Source: Algibacter_G agarivorans (GTDB lineage: Bacteria > Bacteroidota > Bacteroidia > Flavobacteriales > Flavobacteriaceae). From it: a DNA stretch of 64,000 bases. Positions within the stretch are counted from its first letter, which is position 1. Every line of letters begins with the position of its first letter. Both the position numbers and the translations under genes were made by a program. Of the stretch, positions 27,279 to 35,936 are shown piece by piece. The notes beneath the pieces were generated by a model that was given only the letters and a program-made list of their open reading frames with translations, searched no databases and was not told where the DNA came from. Location: NCBI RefSeq assembly GCF_039543245.1, contig NZ_BAABJJ010000044.1, positions 62,001-126,000 on the forward strand. The letters are read 5' to 3'.

Positions 27279-28589
27279 TTAATAGGTAAACCCTAGTTTA
27301 GTTAAACCATCTTTTACATTTTGATCTTGCATAAAAAGATTCCAAAGCAATTGAGTTCTATAGTTTTCTATCATCGCTACTATAGGGCCTTGATCTATAG
27401 CTAAATAGCCATCTGCAACCCAACCATATTCATCAGAAAACGCATCATAAAAACCATATTCTCCCCATAACTCATTTTTACGTTCATAAAAATATTCTAA
27501 AGCTTGTCTAGATTCTTCTGGTGTATAAGGAAATGATGATAAAGCTGCTGTGGGTGTTATAACCCCTAAATCGTTAGTTGGACTATGTGCTGAATACCCA
27601 TTGTTATTGTCACTAGCTGTTAATCCCCAACTATTTTCACTATATCCAGCATAATTTTTTGGATTGTCTTTACAGTATTCATAATTTATCAAGGAATGTG
27701 CTCTATTTTGAACAAAATAATTCGTAGCATATTGGTCACTTAGATTTGTGGGATCTAATCCTATAAACGAATAATGGGCAAAAAATAACGGGCCACCTAA
27801 TGTTTCTCCTAATGGTAACACACGATCATAATAGGTTTCTCCATTCTTCATAGCACCACTACGTGCCCAACCTTTTTCATAAGTTTCTTTATCAATAGAA
27901 TGGGTAGGAGATGCCGCAGCCAATACATATACAATTAATGCTTCGTTCCAACCACTAACCGTATGATTTAAAGCAAACCCATGGGTTGATGACCAATGCC
28001 AAGTAATCGATTTTTTACCTTGAGTATACCAATCCCATTCTACAGCTTCCCAAAGTGTAGTAATTCTATCTCTTATGTCGTTCTCTTCTGTATTATCACC
28101 AGAAAAATATTGCCTGTTTATTAGTAAACCCTGAAATAACAAGGCTGTTTCTACAATATCACCTCCATCATCTTGTGTGCCGAAAGGCACTGTAACTCCA
28201 GAACTAGTATACCAATGAGCAAAAGCACCATGATACTTAGCTGAGCCTTCTAAAAAAGTAAGTACTTTCTGCATTCGTTCTATGGCTTCATCTTTAGTTA
28301 TCCATCCTCTTTCAACAGCGACAGGAAAACAAGAAATACCAAAACCAGAACCTCCAATAGTTATTACAGTGCTTTGTGAGCGCTCTTTTGCCATACCACT
28401 TGAGCTATCTGCAAAGTCCCAGAAATAATTAAAAGTTGTTTTTTGTGTTAATTCTAATAACTCATCATCTGGATCCGTTAATTCATCAACTTCAGCTATT
28501 GGAATGTCAGAAAGTTCATAAATGGAATCACATCCAAACGACATTATGCTTAATAAAAGTATCGATAAGTAAATTGCTGTTTTTTTCAT
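27279..28589 (-). CDS. GH144-type ('glycoamylase' fold) lipoprotein, probable beta-1,2-glucanase, copy 1
   Basis: A 436-residue protein with a lipobox (SIMSFGC). It has the same motif order as its downstream paralogue: LTQKTTFNYFWDFADSSSG, GGSGFGISCFPVAVERGWIT, the acidic cluster TQDDGGDIVETALLFQGLL, KSITWHWSSTHGFALNHTV, ENSWGLTASDNNNGYSAHSP and LAIDQGPIVAMIENYRTQLL. Length matches characterized GH144 beta-1,2-glucanases (about 440-490). It is the first gene after the SusC-SusD-SGBP block, separated by a strong hairpin at 28690-28726 that may attenuate rather than end transcription. Surface-exposed cleavage of beta-1,2-glucan into oligosaccharides for SusCD is the likely role. Confidence 0.85.
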   Translation of the reverse strand: MKKTAIYLSILLLSIMSFGCDSIYELSDIPIAEVDELTDPDDELLELTQKTTFNYFWDFADSSSGMAKERSQSTVITIGGSGFGISCFPVAVERGWITKDEAIERMQKVLTFLEGSAKYHGAFAHWYTSSGVTVPFGTQDDGGDIVETALLFQGLLINRQYFSGDNTEENDIRDRITTLWEAVEWDWYTQGKKSITWHWSSTHGFALNHTVSGWNEALIVYVLAAASPTHSIDKETYEKGWARSGAMKNGETYYDRVLPLGETLGGPLFFAHYSFIGLDPTNLSDQYATNYFVQNRAHSLINYEYCKDNPKNYAGYSENSWGLTASDNNNGYSAHSPTNDLGVITPTAALSSFPYTPEESRQALEYFYERKNELWGEYGFYDAFSDEYGWVADGYLAIDQGPIVAMIENYRTQLLWNLFMQDQNVKDGLTKLGFTY

Positions 28590-28689
28590 TATTTGTTTAT
28601 TTTAAACTAAATTTTATTTTGATGTTTATGGAATGAAAATAAAGAGTTGTAGGGGAAATGTTTCTTTCCTGAACTCAATAAGTAATTTG

Positions 28690-28726
28690 GACTCCAGAAA
28701 ATATAAAGACAAAATTTTCTGGAGTC
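28690..28726 (-). terminator. Hairpin after the SGBP gene (terminator or attenuator)
   Basis: A perfect 13-bp stem (28690-28702 with 28714-28726, arm GACTCCAGAAAAT) with an 11-base loop lies 13 bp past the stop of the LamG lipoprotein gene. Hairpins at this place in SusCD operons commonly set higher expression of the transport/binding genes than of the enzymes downstream. The following minus-strand bases are only moderately T-rich, so partial read-through is likely. Confidence 0.75.
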
Positions 28727-28738
28727 TATATCCATTAT

Positions 28739-31177
28739 TTATTCATCCATTATAGTTTGAATTTCTTCTTGTGTAAGTTCTCTATCAAAAAGATATAATT
28801 CGTCAAGGTAGCTCAAATCTGAAAGATGCCCCCACTCAGTAAAACGTGCTGCTCCAGACATAATAGATAAAAGGTCACAGCCTGCCCAATCTACACCTGT
28901 AATAGCCTCTTCTTTTACAACAGCTCCGTCTATATATACTATAGCTTTAGTAGGAGATATTGTAAATGCTAAATGTATCCATCCTGCGTCATTAGGTACA
29001 TCAGCATCAACACCACCATCAATCCAAGATTCTCCTGTACCATTACCTACATTTAATTTAAACCGTTGAAATCCATCCTCTCCATTTTCACGGAAAAGTC
29101 TAAATCCACTTGTTCTTAAGTTTTGAGTATCAGGAAATCCAGCATTATCTGTATCCTCTGGTCCTGCAACCAAAATACCTGCTCTATCTGGACTGACGTC
29201 TAGTTTGTACCACATAGCGGCACTAAAAGATTCACCTGTTAAATCTGCTGTTGGGTAGGTTAAATAAGAATCGACTGAGCCTAAAAAGGCATTGTCTCCT
29301 ACTTTAGCTTCTCCCGAAAAACCAGTAGTTCCTACAGTTGTTGCTGCAACATTATTAGACTTATTAATATTATCAGCATCAAAAGGCATGTATAAAGTTG
29401 CTCCAAAGAATGGAAGTGTAACATCACCACCAAATACTGCCGCAACTTCTTCAGTTGATAATGCTTTATTAAAAAATCGCAATTCATCCAAATTACTATT
29501 ATCTGATAGATGACCCCATTCTGTAAATCTTGGGGCACCTGACATAATAGAAATAATATCACAACCTGTCCAATCAATACCAGTAATGGTTGTTTGTGCT
29601 ACTGATGCTCCATTAATATACACAATAGCATCTGTATTTGATATTGTAAATGCCAAATGAACCCACTCGCCAGTTGTCGGGTCAACATCAGCGTCAACTC
29701 CTCCATCAACCCAAGCTTCTCCTGCACCAGTACCTACATTTAGTTTGAACCTTTGATTACCATCATCACCGTTTTCACGAAAAAATCTTAGCCCATTAGT
29801 TCTTAAATTTTGAGTATCAGGAAATCCTGCATTAGCAGTATCTTCTGGACCTATTGTCAAAACACCTCCACGGTCTGGATCGTTGTTTAGCTTGTACCAC
29901 ATGCTGGCACTAAACTCAGGAGTAGTTAATCCATCTGTCGGATATGTTAAATAAGAATCCGTAGCACCTTCATAAGCACCCGATCCTTCATAAGTATCAT
30001 CTCCCGTTATTTGAGGCGACCCAACTTGTGTAGCCGACATATTATCAAACAAATTAACAAAACCACCATCAAAAGGCATATAAAATGATTCACCAGGATA
30101 TTGAGGTATGTATGGATCTGCGCTGACCATACTACTAATTTCTGCTGGTGATAATGCTTTATTAAAGATACGAAGCTCATCCATCTCACTGCTATCAGAA
30201 TTGTGACCCCAGTAATTAAAAGTATCCCCACCTGAACCTATGGCTAAAGAACCAACACCTGTCCAGTCTATTGGCCCATCCATTGCACCAGTATTCATTT
30301 CAATACCATTAAAATAAATTTTGCTTTCTGTTTGCGAAATTGTAAAAGCGATATGAACCCATTCGCCAGCAGCAACATCAATAACACCACCATCGTTCCA
30401 GCTTTCAGCAGCACCAGTACCTACATTTAATTTTATTGTTTGTTCGGTAGCATTACCTTCTCTAAATAATCTAAATCCTTGATTTCTATTTTCAGGAATA
30501 TCATTTCCAATTACCAATAAACCAGCTCTATCTGGATTGGCATTTACTTTATACCAAAACGTAGCACTAAATTCATTGCTTAACAAACCTTCTGATGGAA
30601 AGGTTAAGTATGCATCAGTTGTTCCTTTATACGCACTTGCACCAGCAAAACCAGACTCTGCAAAGCCTGGTGACCCAACCTCATCTGCTAGTTCAAACCC
30701 AATTAAATCTCTGTAATCACCATCAAAAGGCATATATAAAACCTCTCCATCAAATTCTGCGACATATGGTGGTTCTTTTGTGAAATTAGCTTCAGCGGTT
30801 GTAGATTTACCATTAATATCTGTAGATGTTACAGTTAATGTATGCTCACCATTAGCTAAACCAGTGTACGTATATGTTTCTGAAATACGACGCGGATTAT
30901 TAAAATTATCAAATTTAACAATCTCGGTACCATCTAATGCAATTGATATTTCGCTAACAAGATTATCATCATTAACTTCAATTTCAATATCTATTGACGT
31001 TAGGTCTTCGAATACCTTAATAGCCGATCCTTCTACTGGAGAAATAATTTTTACTACAGAAGGGTCTATTTCAAAATCTCCAAACGGTGGCGTATCTATA
31101 TCTTGACAAGAGGCGAAGACTAACGCAGCCATTACTACATAAGCCATTTTTTTTATTAAATATATTTGTTTTTTCAT
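28739..31177 (-). CDS. Surface glycan-binding lipoprotein with three LamG-like domains
   Basis: An 812-residue protein in the position of a SusE/F-type surface glycan-binding protein. The signal peptide has a lipobox (AALVFASCQD, Cys about 24). A bacterial Ig-like domain (residues about 40-135; VKIISPVEGSAIKVFEDLTS) precedes three concanavalin/LamG-type modules of about 220 residues (about 145-360, 361-590, 591-812). Each runs LYMPFDG or LYMPFDA, a YLTYP or YLTFP strand, FSAxxWYKxxxxPDRxGxL, FKLNVGxG, EWVHLAFTIS, and ends with WGHLSDxSxLDEL or an equivalent. The second and third are the most alike, including at DNA level. It is encoded 12 bp downstream of susD. It should hold the polysaccharide at the cell surface; no hydrolase residues are seen. 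Confidence 0.85.
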   Translation of the reverse strand: MKKQIYLIKKMAYVVMAALVFASCQDIDTPPFGDFEIDPSVVKIISPVEGSAIKVFEDLTSIDIEIEVNDDNLVSEISIALDGTEIVKFDNFNNPRRISETYTYTGLANGEHTLTVTSTDINGKSTTAEANFTKEPPYVAEFDGEVLYMPFDGDYRDLIGFELADEVGSPGFAESGFAGASAYKGTTDAYLTFPSEGLLSNEFSATFWYKVNANPDRAGLLVIGNDIPENRNQGFRLFREGNATEQTIKLNVGTGAAESWNDGGVIDVAAGEWVHIAFTISQTESKIYFNGIEMNTGAMDGPIDWTGVGSLAIGSGGDTFNYWGHNSDSSEMDELRIFNKALSPAEISSMVSADPYIPQYPGESFYMPFDGGFVNLFDNMSATQVGSPQITGDDTYEGSGAYEGATDSYLTYPTDGLTTPEFSASMWYKLNNDPDRGGVLTIGPEDTANAGFPDTQNLRTNGLRFFRENGDDGNQRFKLNVGTGAGEAWVDGGVDADVDPTTGEWVHLAFTISNTDAIVYINGASVAQTTITGIDWTGCDIISIMSGAPRFTEWGHLSDNSNLDELRFFNKALSTEEVAAVFGGDVTLPFFGATLYMPFDADNINKSNNVAATTVGTTGFSGEAKVGDNAFLGSVDSYLTYPTADLTGESFSAAMWYKLDVSPDRAGILVAGPEDTDNAGFPDTQNLRTSGFRLFRENGEDGFQRFKLNVGNGTGESWIDGGVDADVPNDAGWIHLAFTISPTKAIVYIDGAVVKEEAITGVDWAGCDLLSIMSGAARFTEWGHLSDLSYLDELYLFDRELTQEEIQTIMDE

Positions 31178-31189
31178 AATAATTTTTTT

Positions 31190-32665
31190 TTAATAATTTG
31201 GATTTTGTATTAAAACGCCTTGTGATTGATCGATAGCTATTTGCGGAATAGGATACCACTCATGCTTAGGCAGAAAACCTAAGCCTCCTAAAACAGCAGG
31301 TCCATCTCCCCAACGCACTACATCATAAAAACGCTCACCCTCCATAGCAAATTCTATCCTTCTTTCATGCTTTATTGCATCTAATGTTGCGGTTATATCG
31401 GGAAGCACATCAGCACCTCCTCTAGCTCTTTCTCTTACTTGATTAAGATAGTTTGACGCACTAGATACATCTCCTGTTTGAAATGCTGCCTCTGCTGCCA
31501 TTAGAAGCACATCAGCATATCTAATAATTTTTATGTTTTCCCACAGATTAAATCTTGTATTAAATTTTTCTCTAAGAGACGCTTCTGTATAAGCTTTTTT
31601 GTTCCAATATAATTGAGCTAACGGAGGTGTTTCTGGCAAAACTCCACTACCATAACCACCATCATCTTCACCTGACACTAAAATAGTTTCATCCTTTCTT
31701 GGGTCACCTGATTCATAGGCATCAACTAAATTTTGTGTAGGTACATTAAAGCCCCAACCAAGATCCCATTCGCCTGTACCTCTTACGCCTTGTGATTGAT
31801 AATAAATATTTCCAAATGTTTGACCAGATTCTGTAGCTAATTGCTGTACTTCAAAAATAGATTCACTTGAATTGTTACCTGCTTGTGAAAAAAGCTCTCG
31901 ATAGGAAGGTAGTAATGTATAAACTCCAGAATTAATGACCTCTTCACTTTTTACTAAGGAAGCGGCATAATTTTCTTGATATAAATACAGTTTAGCTAAA
32001 TAAGCATTTGCAAAACCTTTTGTTGCTCTTCCAATAAAATTAGATACCCAAGTTAAAGGTAAATTTTCGCTTGCATATATTAAATCTGTTTCAATAAAAG
32101 CATCAACCTCTGTTACAGAAGATTTTGGTTTATTGCCATCAGTTATGTCAACTATTTTTTCACTAACTATAGGTACCTCTCCATAATCTCTTCTTAGGTC
32201 AAAATAAAGAAAAGCTCTTATCATTCTGGCTTCTGCCAAATTCACCAAAGTACCACTATCGGTTAAGCCTGAAACCTCAATAGCATCTATTAGGTCATTA
32301 CAGGCATTTATTATTTTATAATGGTCATTCCAATTAGCCGCGCTTAAACCATTAGTGACGGAATAATTAAAGTCATTAAAATCAGCTCCCAATTCAGCAG
32401 CATCGGCTGCGGTACTCCCTTTTTCTGCATCATCTGAACGAATGCTTTGAAACCAATATCGGGTCCAATCTGTAACAGCTGACTCTCTTAATTGCCCATA
32501 CAACCCAAATACATCGGCTTCAAAACCACCAGTTGTTAAATCTCCATCCACAGCAACACCCAATGGTTTCGTATCCAATAAATCATCACACGAAGTAATA
32601 GATAGCAACATAAGTAATACTCCTAATGCATACTTAGTATTAATAAAGGTTATCTTTTTTTTCAT
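31190..32665 (-). CDS. susD: SusD-family glycan-binding lipoprotein
   Basis: A 491-residue SusD/RagB-type outer-membrane lipoprotein. The lipobox is LSITSC, followed directly by DDLLDTKPLG, the usual start of mature SusD proteins. Tetratricopeptide-like helices (RMIRAFLYFDLRRDYGEVPI, ANAYLAKLYLYQENYAASLV) and the C-terminal SusD signature (LDAIKHERRIEFAMEGERFY, then DVVRWGD) are clear. The last residues (EWYPIPQIAIDQSQGVLIQN) are the typical SusD end. It is encoded 32 bp downstream of susC and forms with it the lid-and-barrel importer for oligosaccharides. The symbol is used for the family; the ligand is not starch-specific. Confidence 0.93.
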   Translation of the reverse strand: MKKKITFINTKYALGVLLMLLSITSCDDLLDTKPLGVAVDGDLTTGGFEADVFGLYGQLRESAVTDWTRYWFQSIRSDDAEKGSTAADAAELGADFNDFNYSVTNGLSAANWNDHYKIINACNDLIDAIEVSGLTDSGTLVNLAEARMIRAFLYFDLRRDYGEVPIVSEKIVDITDGNKPKSSVTEVDAFIETDLIYASENLPLTWVSNFIGRATKGFANAYLAKLYLYQENYAASLVKSEEVINSGVYTLLPSYRELFSQAGNNSSESIFEVQQLATESGQTFGNIYYQSQGVRGTGEWDLGWGFNVPTQNLVDAYESGDPRKDETILVSGEDDGGYGSGVLPETPPLAQLYWNKKAYTEASLREKFNTRFNLWENIKIIRYADVLLMAAEAAFQTGDVSSASNYLNQVRERARGGADVLPDITATLDAIKHERRIEFAMEGERFYDVVRWGDGPAVLGGLGFLPKHEWYPIPQIAIDQSQGVLIQNPNY

Positions 32666-32697
32666 AATTGTTTATATTATAATTTTTTTTGTTTTTA

Positions 32698-35697
32698 TTA
32701 AAATGTTGCACTAAACCCTAAGCTTGTTATAACGGGTAAGGGATATCCTCCATTGTCAATACTAAACTCAATTGGACTTCCGCCAGCTTCTGGTGTAAAT
32801 CCGGAATTATGTTTCCATGTGTATAAATTTTGTGCATTGATATACAATTTCATATTTTGAAATTCTAACCCTTTTATACTCATTGGCTTGAAATTGTATG
32901 CCAATTGAACATTTCTAATTCTTACATAGCTACCATCTTCAATATTATAAGTAGAATTTTGTCTATTATAACTGGATGTTGCCGTTAACCTTGGTTCCCA
33001 ATTAGACGTTCCAGCTCCAATCCACCTATTTGCTCTTGCTCCTCTAAAATTAAATTGAGAAAAAGTGCTTCCATTACCCCAGTTTCTCCAAATCTCATTT
33101 CCATAAACACCTTGCACATCTATGTCTAAAGTGAGATTTTTATATTCTAGATTTAAGCTTGCCCCGTAAATAAAATCAGGCGTTGGGTTTCCTATTACTG
33201 TTCTGTCATCTGGAGTTATTTCACCATCACCATTTACGTCTCTGTATTTAAAATCTCCAGGCACGTAATTACCTAAAGTACTAGGAGGCGAGGCAGCAAT
33301 ATCTAAATTCGATTGATAAAGTCCTTCTACTTCATAACCATAAAAAGATCCAATAGGAAAACCTTCGCTTGTACGGGTTGGTCCAGCAAAAATTTCAAAA
33401 CCAGATTCAAACACAGAGTTTACCGTATTTTTTACAGTGGCCAAATTTCCACTTATTGAATATTGAAAGTCTGAACCAATTTTATCATTCCAAGTTGTAG
33501 AAAATTCAAAACCTTTATTTTCGATTTCACCAGCATTGGTATAAAATCGTTCACTTCCTTTTGTGACAAACACCAATAAATCTGTTGTTAATTTGTTATA
33601 GTAGTTCGCATCAAATTTTAATCTGTTATTAAACGTAGCTAATTCAAGGCCTACTTCATAGGAGTTAACTTTTTCCCACTTTAAATCATCTGAATTTCTA
33701 TATGCTAAAACAAAAGCAGGAATTACATCTTGCGGAACTCCAAATATAGCAGATGCTCCATTTTGAAAATTAGGTAAATAAGGATAGTTCACCGCATTGT
33801 ATTGATTTCCTAATACACCATAAGAGCCCTTAACTTTTAAATAATCAATAAAACTATTCTCCATAAATTTTTCTTTGCTTACCTCCCAAGCTGCACCTAC
33901 GGACCAAAAATTCTGAGCTCTTGTAGCTGGTGGTAATTCTGAAGAAGAATCTCTTCTAAACGACCCATTTATAATATATTTTCCTTGATAATTATATAAT
34001 ATACGGCATAAAGCTGATGTAGTGGCTCTATCCCATTGATCTGAATTTGAAAATCTTGTTTCTTGATCACCAAAAGGAAATACATTTAAATACCAAAACC
34101 TTGGGTCATCTGGAATAGGTTCCCCTCCTGCTACTTGCCTTACTGAACCATTGATGTTTTCTAAATATTCTTGAAACGTAGTATACCCCAATAAAGCGGT
34201 AAATCCATGGTCTCCAAAATCTTTTTTGTAGGTTAACAGGTAATCTTGTTGAAACTCTTGTTTTGTATTATTATATTGAGAAACACTTGTTAAAGTTTGT
34301 CCAAAAGCATTAACAACCTCATCACTTTCTGCAACATACACTGGTATAAGTGGCGAATACCCCCTACCTTTAGTAATATTATAATTTCCTGAGTATGCTG
34401 CCCTAAAAGTAAAATCTTTCAAAAATTTTAATTCTGCAAAAATATTACCAACAAATCGATATGAATCATTAATACCATTCTTCTCGTTTACACTTAGTAG
34501 AGGGTTTCCTATTTGGGCTCCACCAATTGCTATAGGTAATTGGTTATAGACACCATCCTCATTATAAGGGCTTACAATAGGAGTCGCATTTATAGCAGAA
34601 CCAAAACTACTAAGATTTGGTAAATCTGATTTTACTGCATTTATACCAATACCCATCTTAAGATTTTCAGAGATTTTAACCTGATCATTAATATTAATGG
34701 TTATTTTTTGTAATTCCTCATTCTTAATAACACCTTCTTCTTTTAAATATCCTAAGCCAACACTTATCTTATTTGATTCATTACCACTTTGAATACTTAA
34801 ATTAGCATTTTGAACAACAGCTCCATTGTTTTTTATTTGGTCAATCCAATCTGTATCACCATTAAATAAATTATAAGAATCATAAGGCATTTCACCATCA
34901 TTTGCTAATTGCTCATCAAATAATGTTTTAAAGGTGGCAGCATTTGCCATATCTGGTTTGCCTGTAATATACTTAACACCTGTAGACGCAGAAAAAGTAA
35001 CATTTAATTTTCCTTCTTTCGCCGTTTTGGTAGTAACCAATATAACTCCATTTGCTCCTCTTACACCAAAAATAGCTAATGAAGAGGGGTCTTTTAGCAA
35101 TTCAATAGACTCTATATCATTTGGATTGATATAACTTATATCCGTACTAAATATTCCATCAACAACATATAAGGGTTTTGTTTGATTTCTACTAACGGTA
35201 CCTCTTATACGAATATCTGGTTCTTGCCCTGGTTGTCCTGAATTAACTACCGACAAACCTGCCACCTTACCTTGTAAAGAAGCAACTGGATTTGCATTAG
35301 GTTTATCAGCAACTACATCGCCTTCAACCTTAACAATTGAACCCGCAAGATCTCTTTTCTTGGCTGTTCCATATCCAACAACCACAACTTCATCTAATGT
35401 GTTTAAATCTTCTTCTAAAACAATTGTATAGTTTGTTGCTGATGTAACAGGTATTTCTTGTGTTACATATCCTAGATAACTAATAACTAATATGTCATTA
35501 ATATTAGATTCTAAAGTGAAATGACCATCAAAATCGGTTTGACTTCCTGTAGTTGTTCCTTTAATTATTACTGAAGCGCCAGGTAATGGTACATTATTTG
35601 CATCATTAACTGTACCCTGTATAGTTTGCTGCGCCCATATACTATGTGTTAAAAAATAGCAACATAGTATTGCCAAAAATTTAATTTTCATAAGCAT
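32698..35697 (-). CDS. susC: SusC-family TonB-dependent outer-membrane oligosaccharide transporter
   Basis: A 999-residue SusC/RagA protein. The signal peptide ends at SIWAQQ. A carboxypeptidase-regulatory-like domain (TIQGTVNDANNVPLPGASVI, residues about 24-98) precedes the plug (LDEVVVVGYGTAKKRDLAGS, PDIRIRGTVSRNQTKPLYVV, IESIELLKDPSSLAIFGVRG). A 22-stranded barrel ends in aromatic strands (LKLYINAQNLYTWKHNSGF, ITSLGFSATF). The length is typical. It is the first gene of the transport/degradation operon; a minus-strand TAGGTTTG box at 35737-35744 and direct repeats at 35773-35897 lie in front. It imports oligosaccharides with TonB energy together with the SusD protein. Confidence 0.94.
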   Translation of the reverse strand: MLMKIKFLAILCCYFLTHSIWAQQTIQGTVNDANNVPLPGASVIIKGTTTGSQTDFDGHFTLESNINDILVISYLGYVTQEIPVTSATNYTIVLEEDLNTLDEVVVVGYGTAKKRDLAGSIVKVEGDVVADKPNANPVASLQGKVAGLSVVNSGQPGQEPDIRIRGTVSRNQTKPLYVVDGIFSTDISYINPNDIESIELLKDPSSLAIFGVRGANGVILVTTKTAKEGKLNVTFSASTGVKYITGKPDMANAATFKTLFDEQLANDGEMPYDSYNLFNGDTDWIDQIKNNGAVVQNANLSIQSGNESNKISVGLGYLKEEGVIKNEELQKITININDQVKISENLKMGIGINAVKSDLPNLSSFGSAINATPIVSPYNEDGVYNQLPIAIGGAQIGNPLLSVNEKNGINDSYRFVGNIFAELKFLKDFTFRAAYSGNYNITKGRGYSPLIPVYVAESDEVVNAFGQTLTSVSQYNNTKQEFQQDYLLTYKKDFGDHGFTALLGYTTFQEYLENINGSVRQVAGGEPIPDDPRFWYLNVFPFGDQETRFSNSDQWDRATTSALCRILYNYQGKYIINGSFRRDSSSELPPATRAQNFWSVGAAWEVSKEKFMENSFIDYLKVKGSYGVLGNQYNAVNYPYLPNFQNGASAIFGVPQDVIPAFVLAYRNSDDLKWEKVNSYEVGLELATFNNRLKFDANYYNKLTTDLLVFVTKGSERFYTNAGEIENKGFEFSTTWNDKIGSDFQYSISGNLATVKNTVNSVFESGFEIFAGPTRTSEGFPIGSFYGYEVEGLYQSNLDIAASPPSTLGNYVPGDFKYRDVNGDGEITPDDRTVIGNPTPDFIYGASLNLEYKNLTLDIDVQGVYGNEIWRNWGNGSTFSQFNFRGARANRWIGAGTSNWEPRLTATSSYNRQNSTYNIEDGSYVRIRNVQLAYNFKPMSIKGLEFQNMKLYINAQNLYTWKHNSGFTPEAGGSPIEFSIDNGGYPLPVITSLGFSATF

Positions 35698-35736
35698 TAA
35701 AAGTTTTAGTTTAATTATTTTAGTTTAATTGTTTCC

Positions 35737-35744
35737 CAAACCTA
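35737..35744 (-). promoter_or_regulatory. Probable -7 box of the susC operon
   Basis: On the minus strand this reads TAGGTTTG, matching the Bacteroidota -7 consensus TAnnTTTG. It lies 39 bp before the susC start codon, which leaves room for a short leader. A weaker TTG lies upstream near the -33 place. Confidence 0.5.
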
Positions 35745-35772
35745 TTATTTGGAATGTTAAAATTAAGCCAAG

Positions 35773-35897
35773 AAGTTATTACAATCATTGACGTATAAAA
35801 TTAAATCAAATTAAAAACCATAAAGACTTAATTATCAAGTTATTACAAATAAAAATAAATTTTAAATATAATTAATGATGTAGTAATGATGTAGTAA
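35773..35897. repeat. Direct repeats upstream of susC (possible regulator sites)
   Basis: Two exact 12-bp copies of AAGTTATTACAA lie at 35773-35784 and 35837-35848, 64 bp apart. A tandem TAATGATGTAG repeat occurs at 35872-35893, followed by a further TAAT. All lie between the regulator gene and susC, upstream of the susC promoter box, where an activator would bind. Binding by the adjacent SusR-like regulator is an inference. Confidence 0.45.
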
Positions 35898-35936
35898 TTA
35901 TATTGTGTTTTGGTGTTAAAACGGAACACATTTCGA

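Noticed and set aside
25893..28589. Reading the two 'glycoamylase'-fold proteins as starch-degrading glucoamylases
   Set aside because: They lack GH15 features, carry the GH144-type acidic cluster, and sit with GH3, a symporter and a long GH94; beta-1,2-glucan is the better fit.
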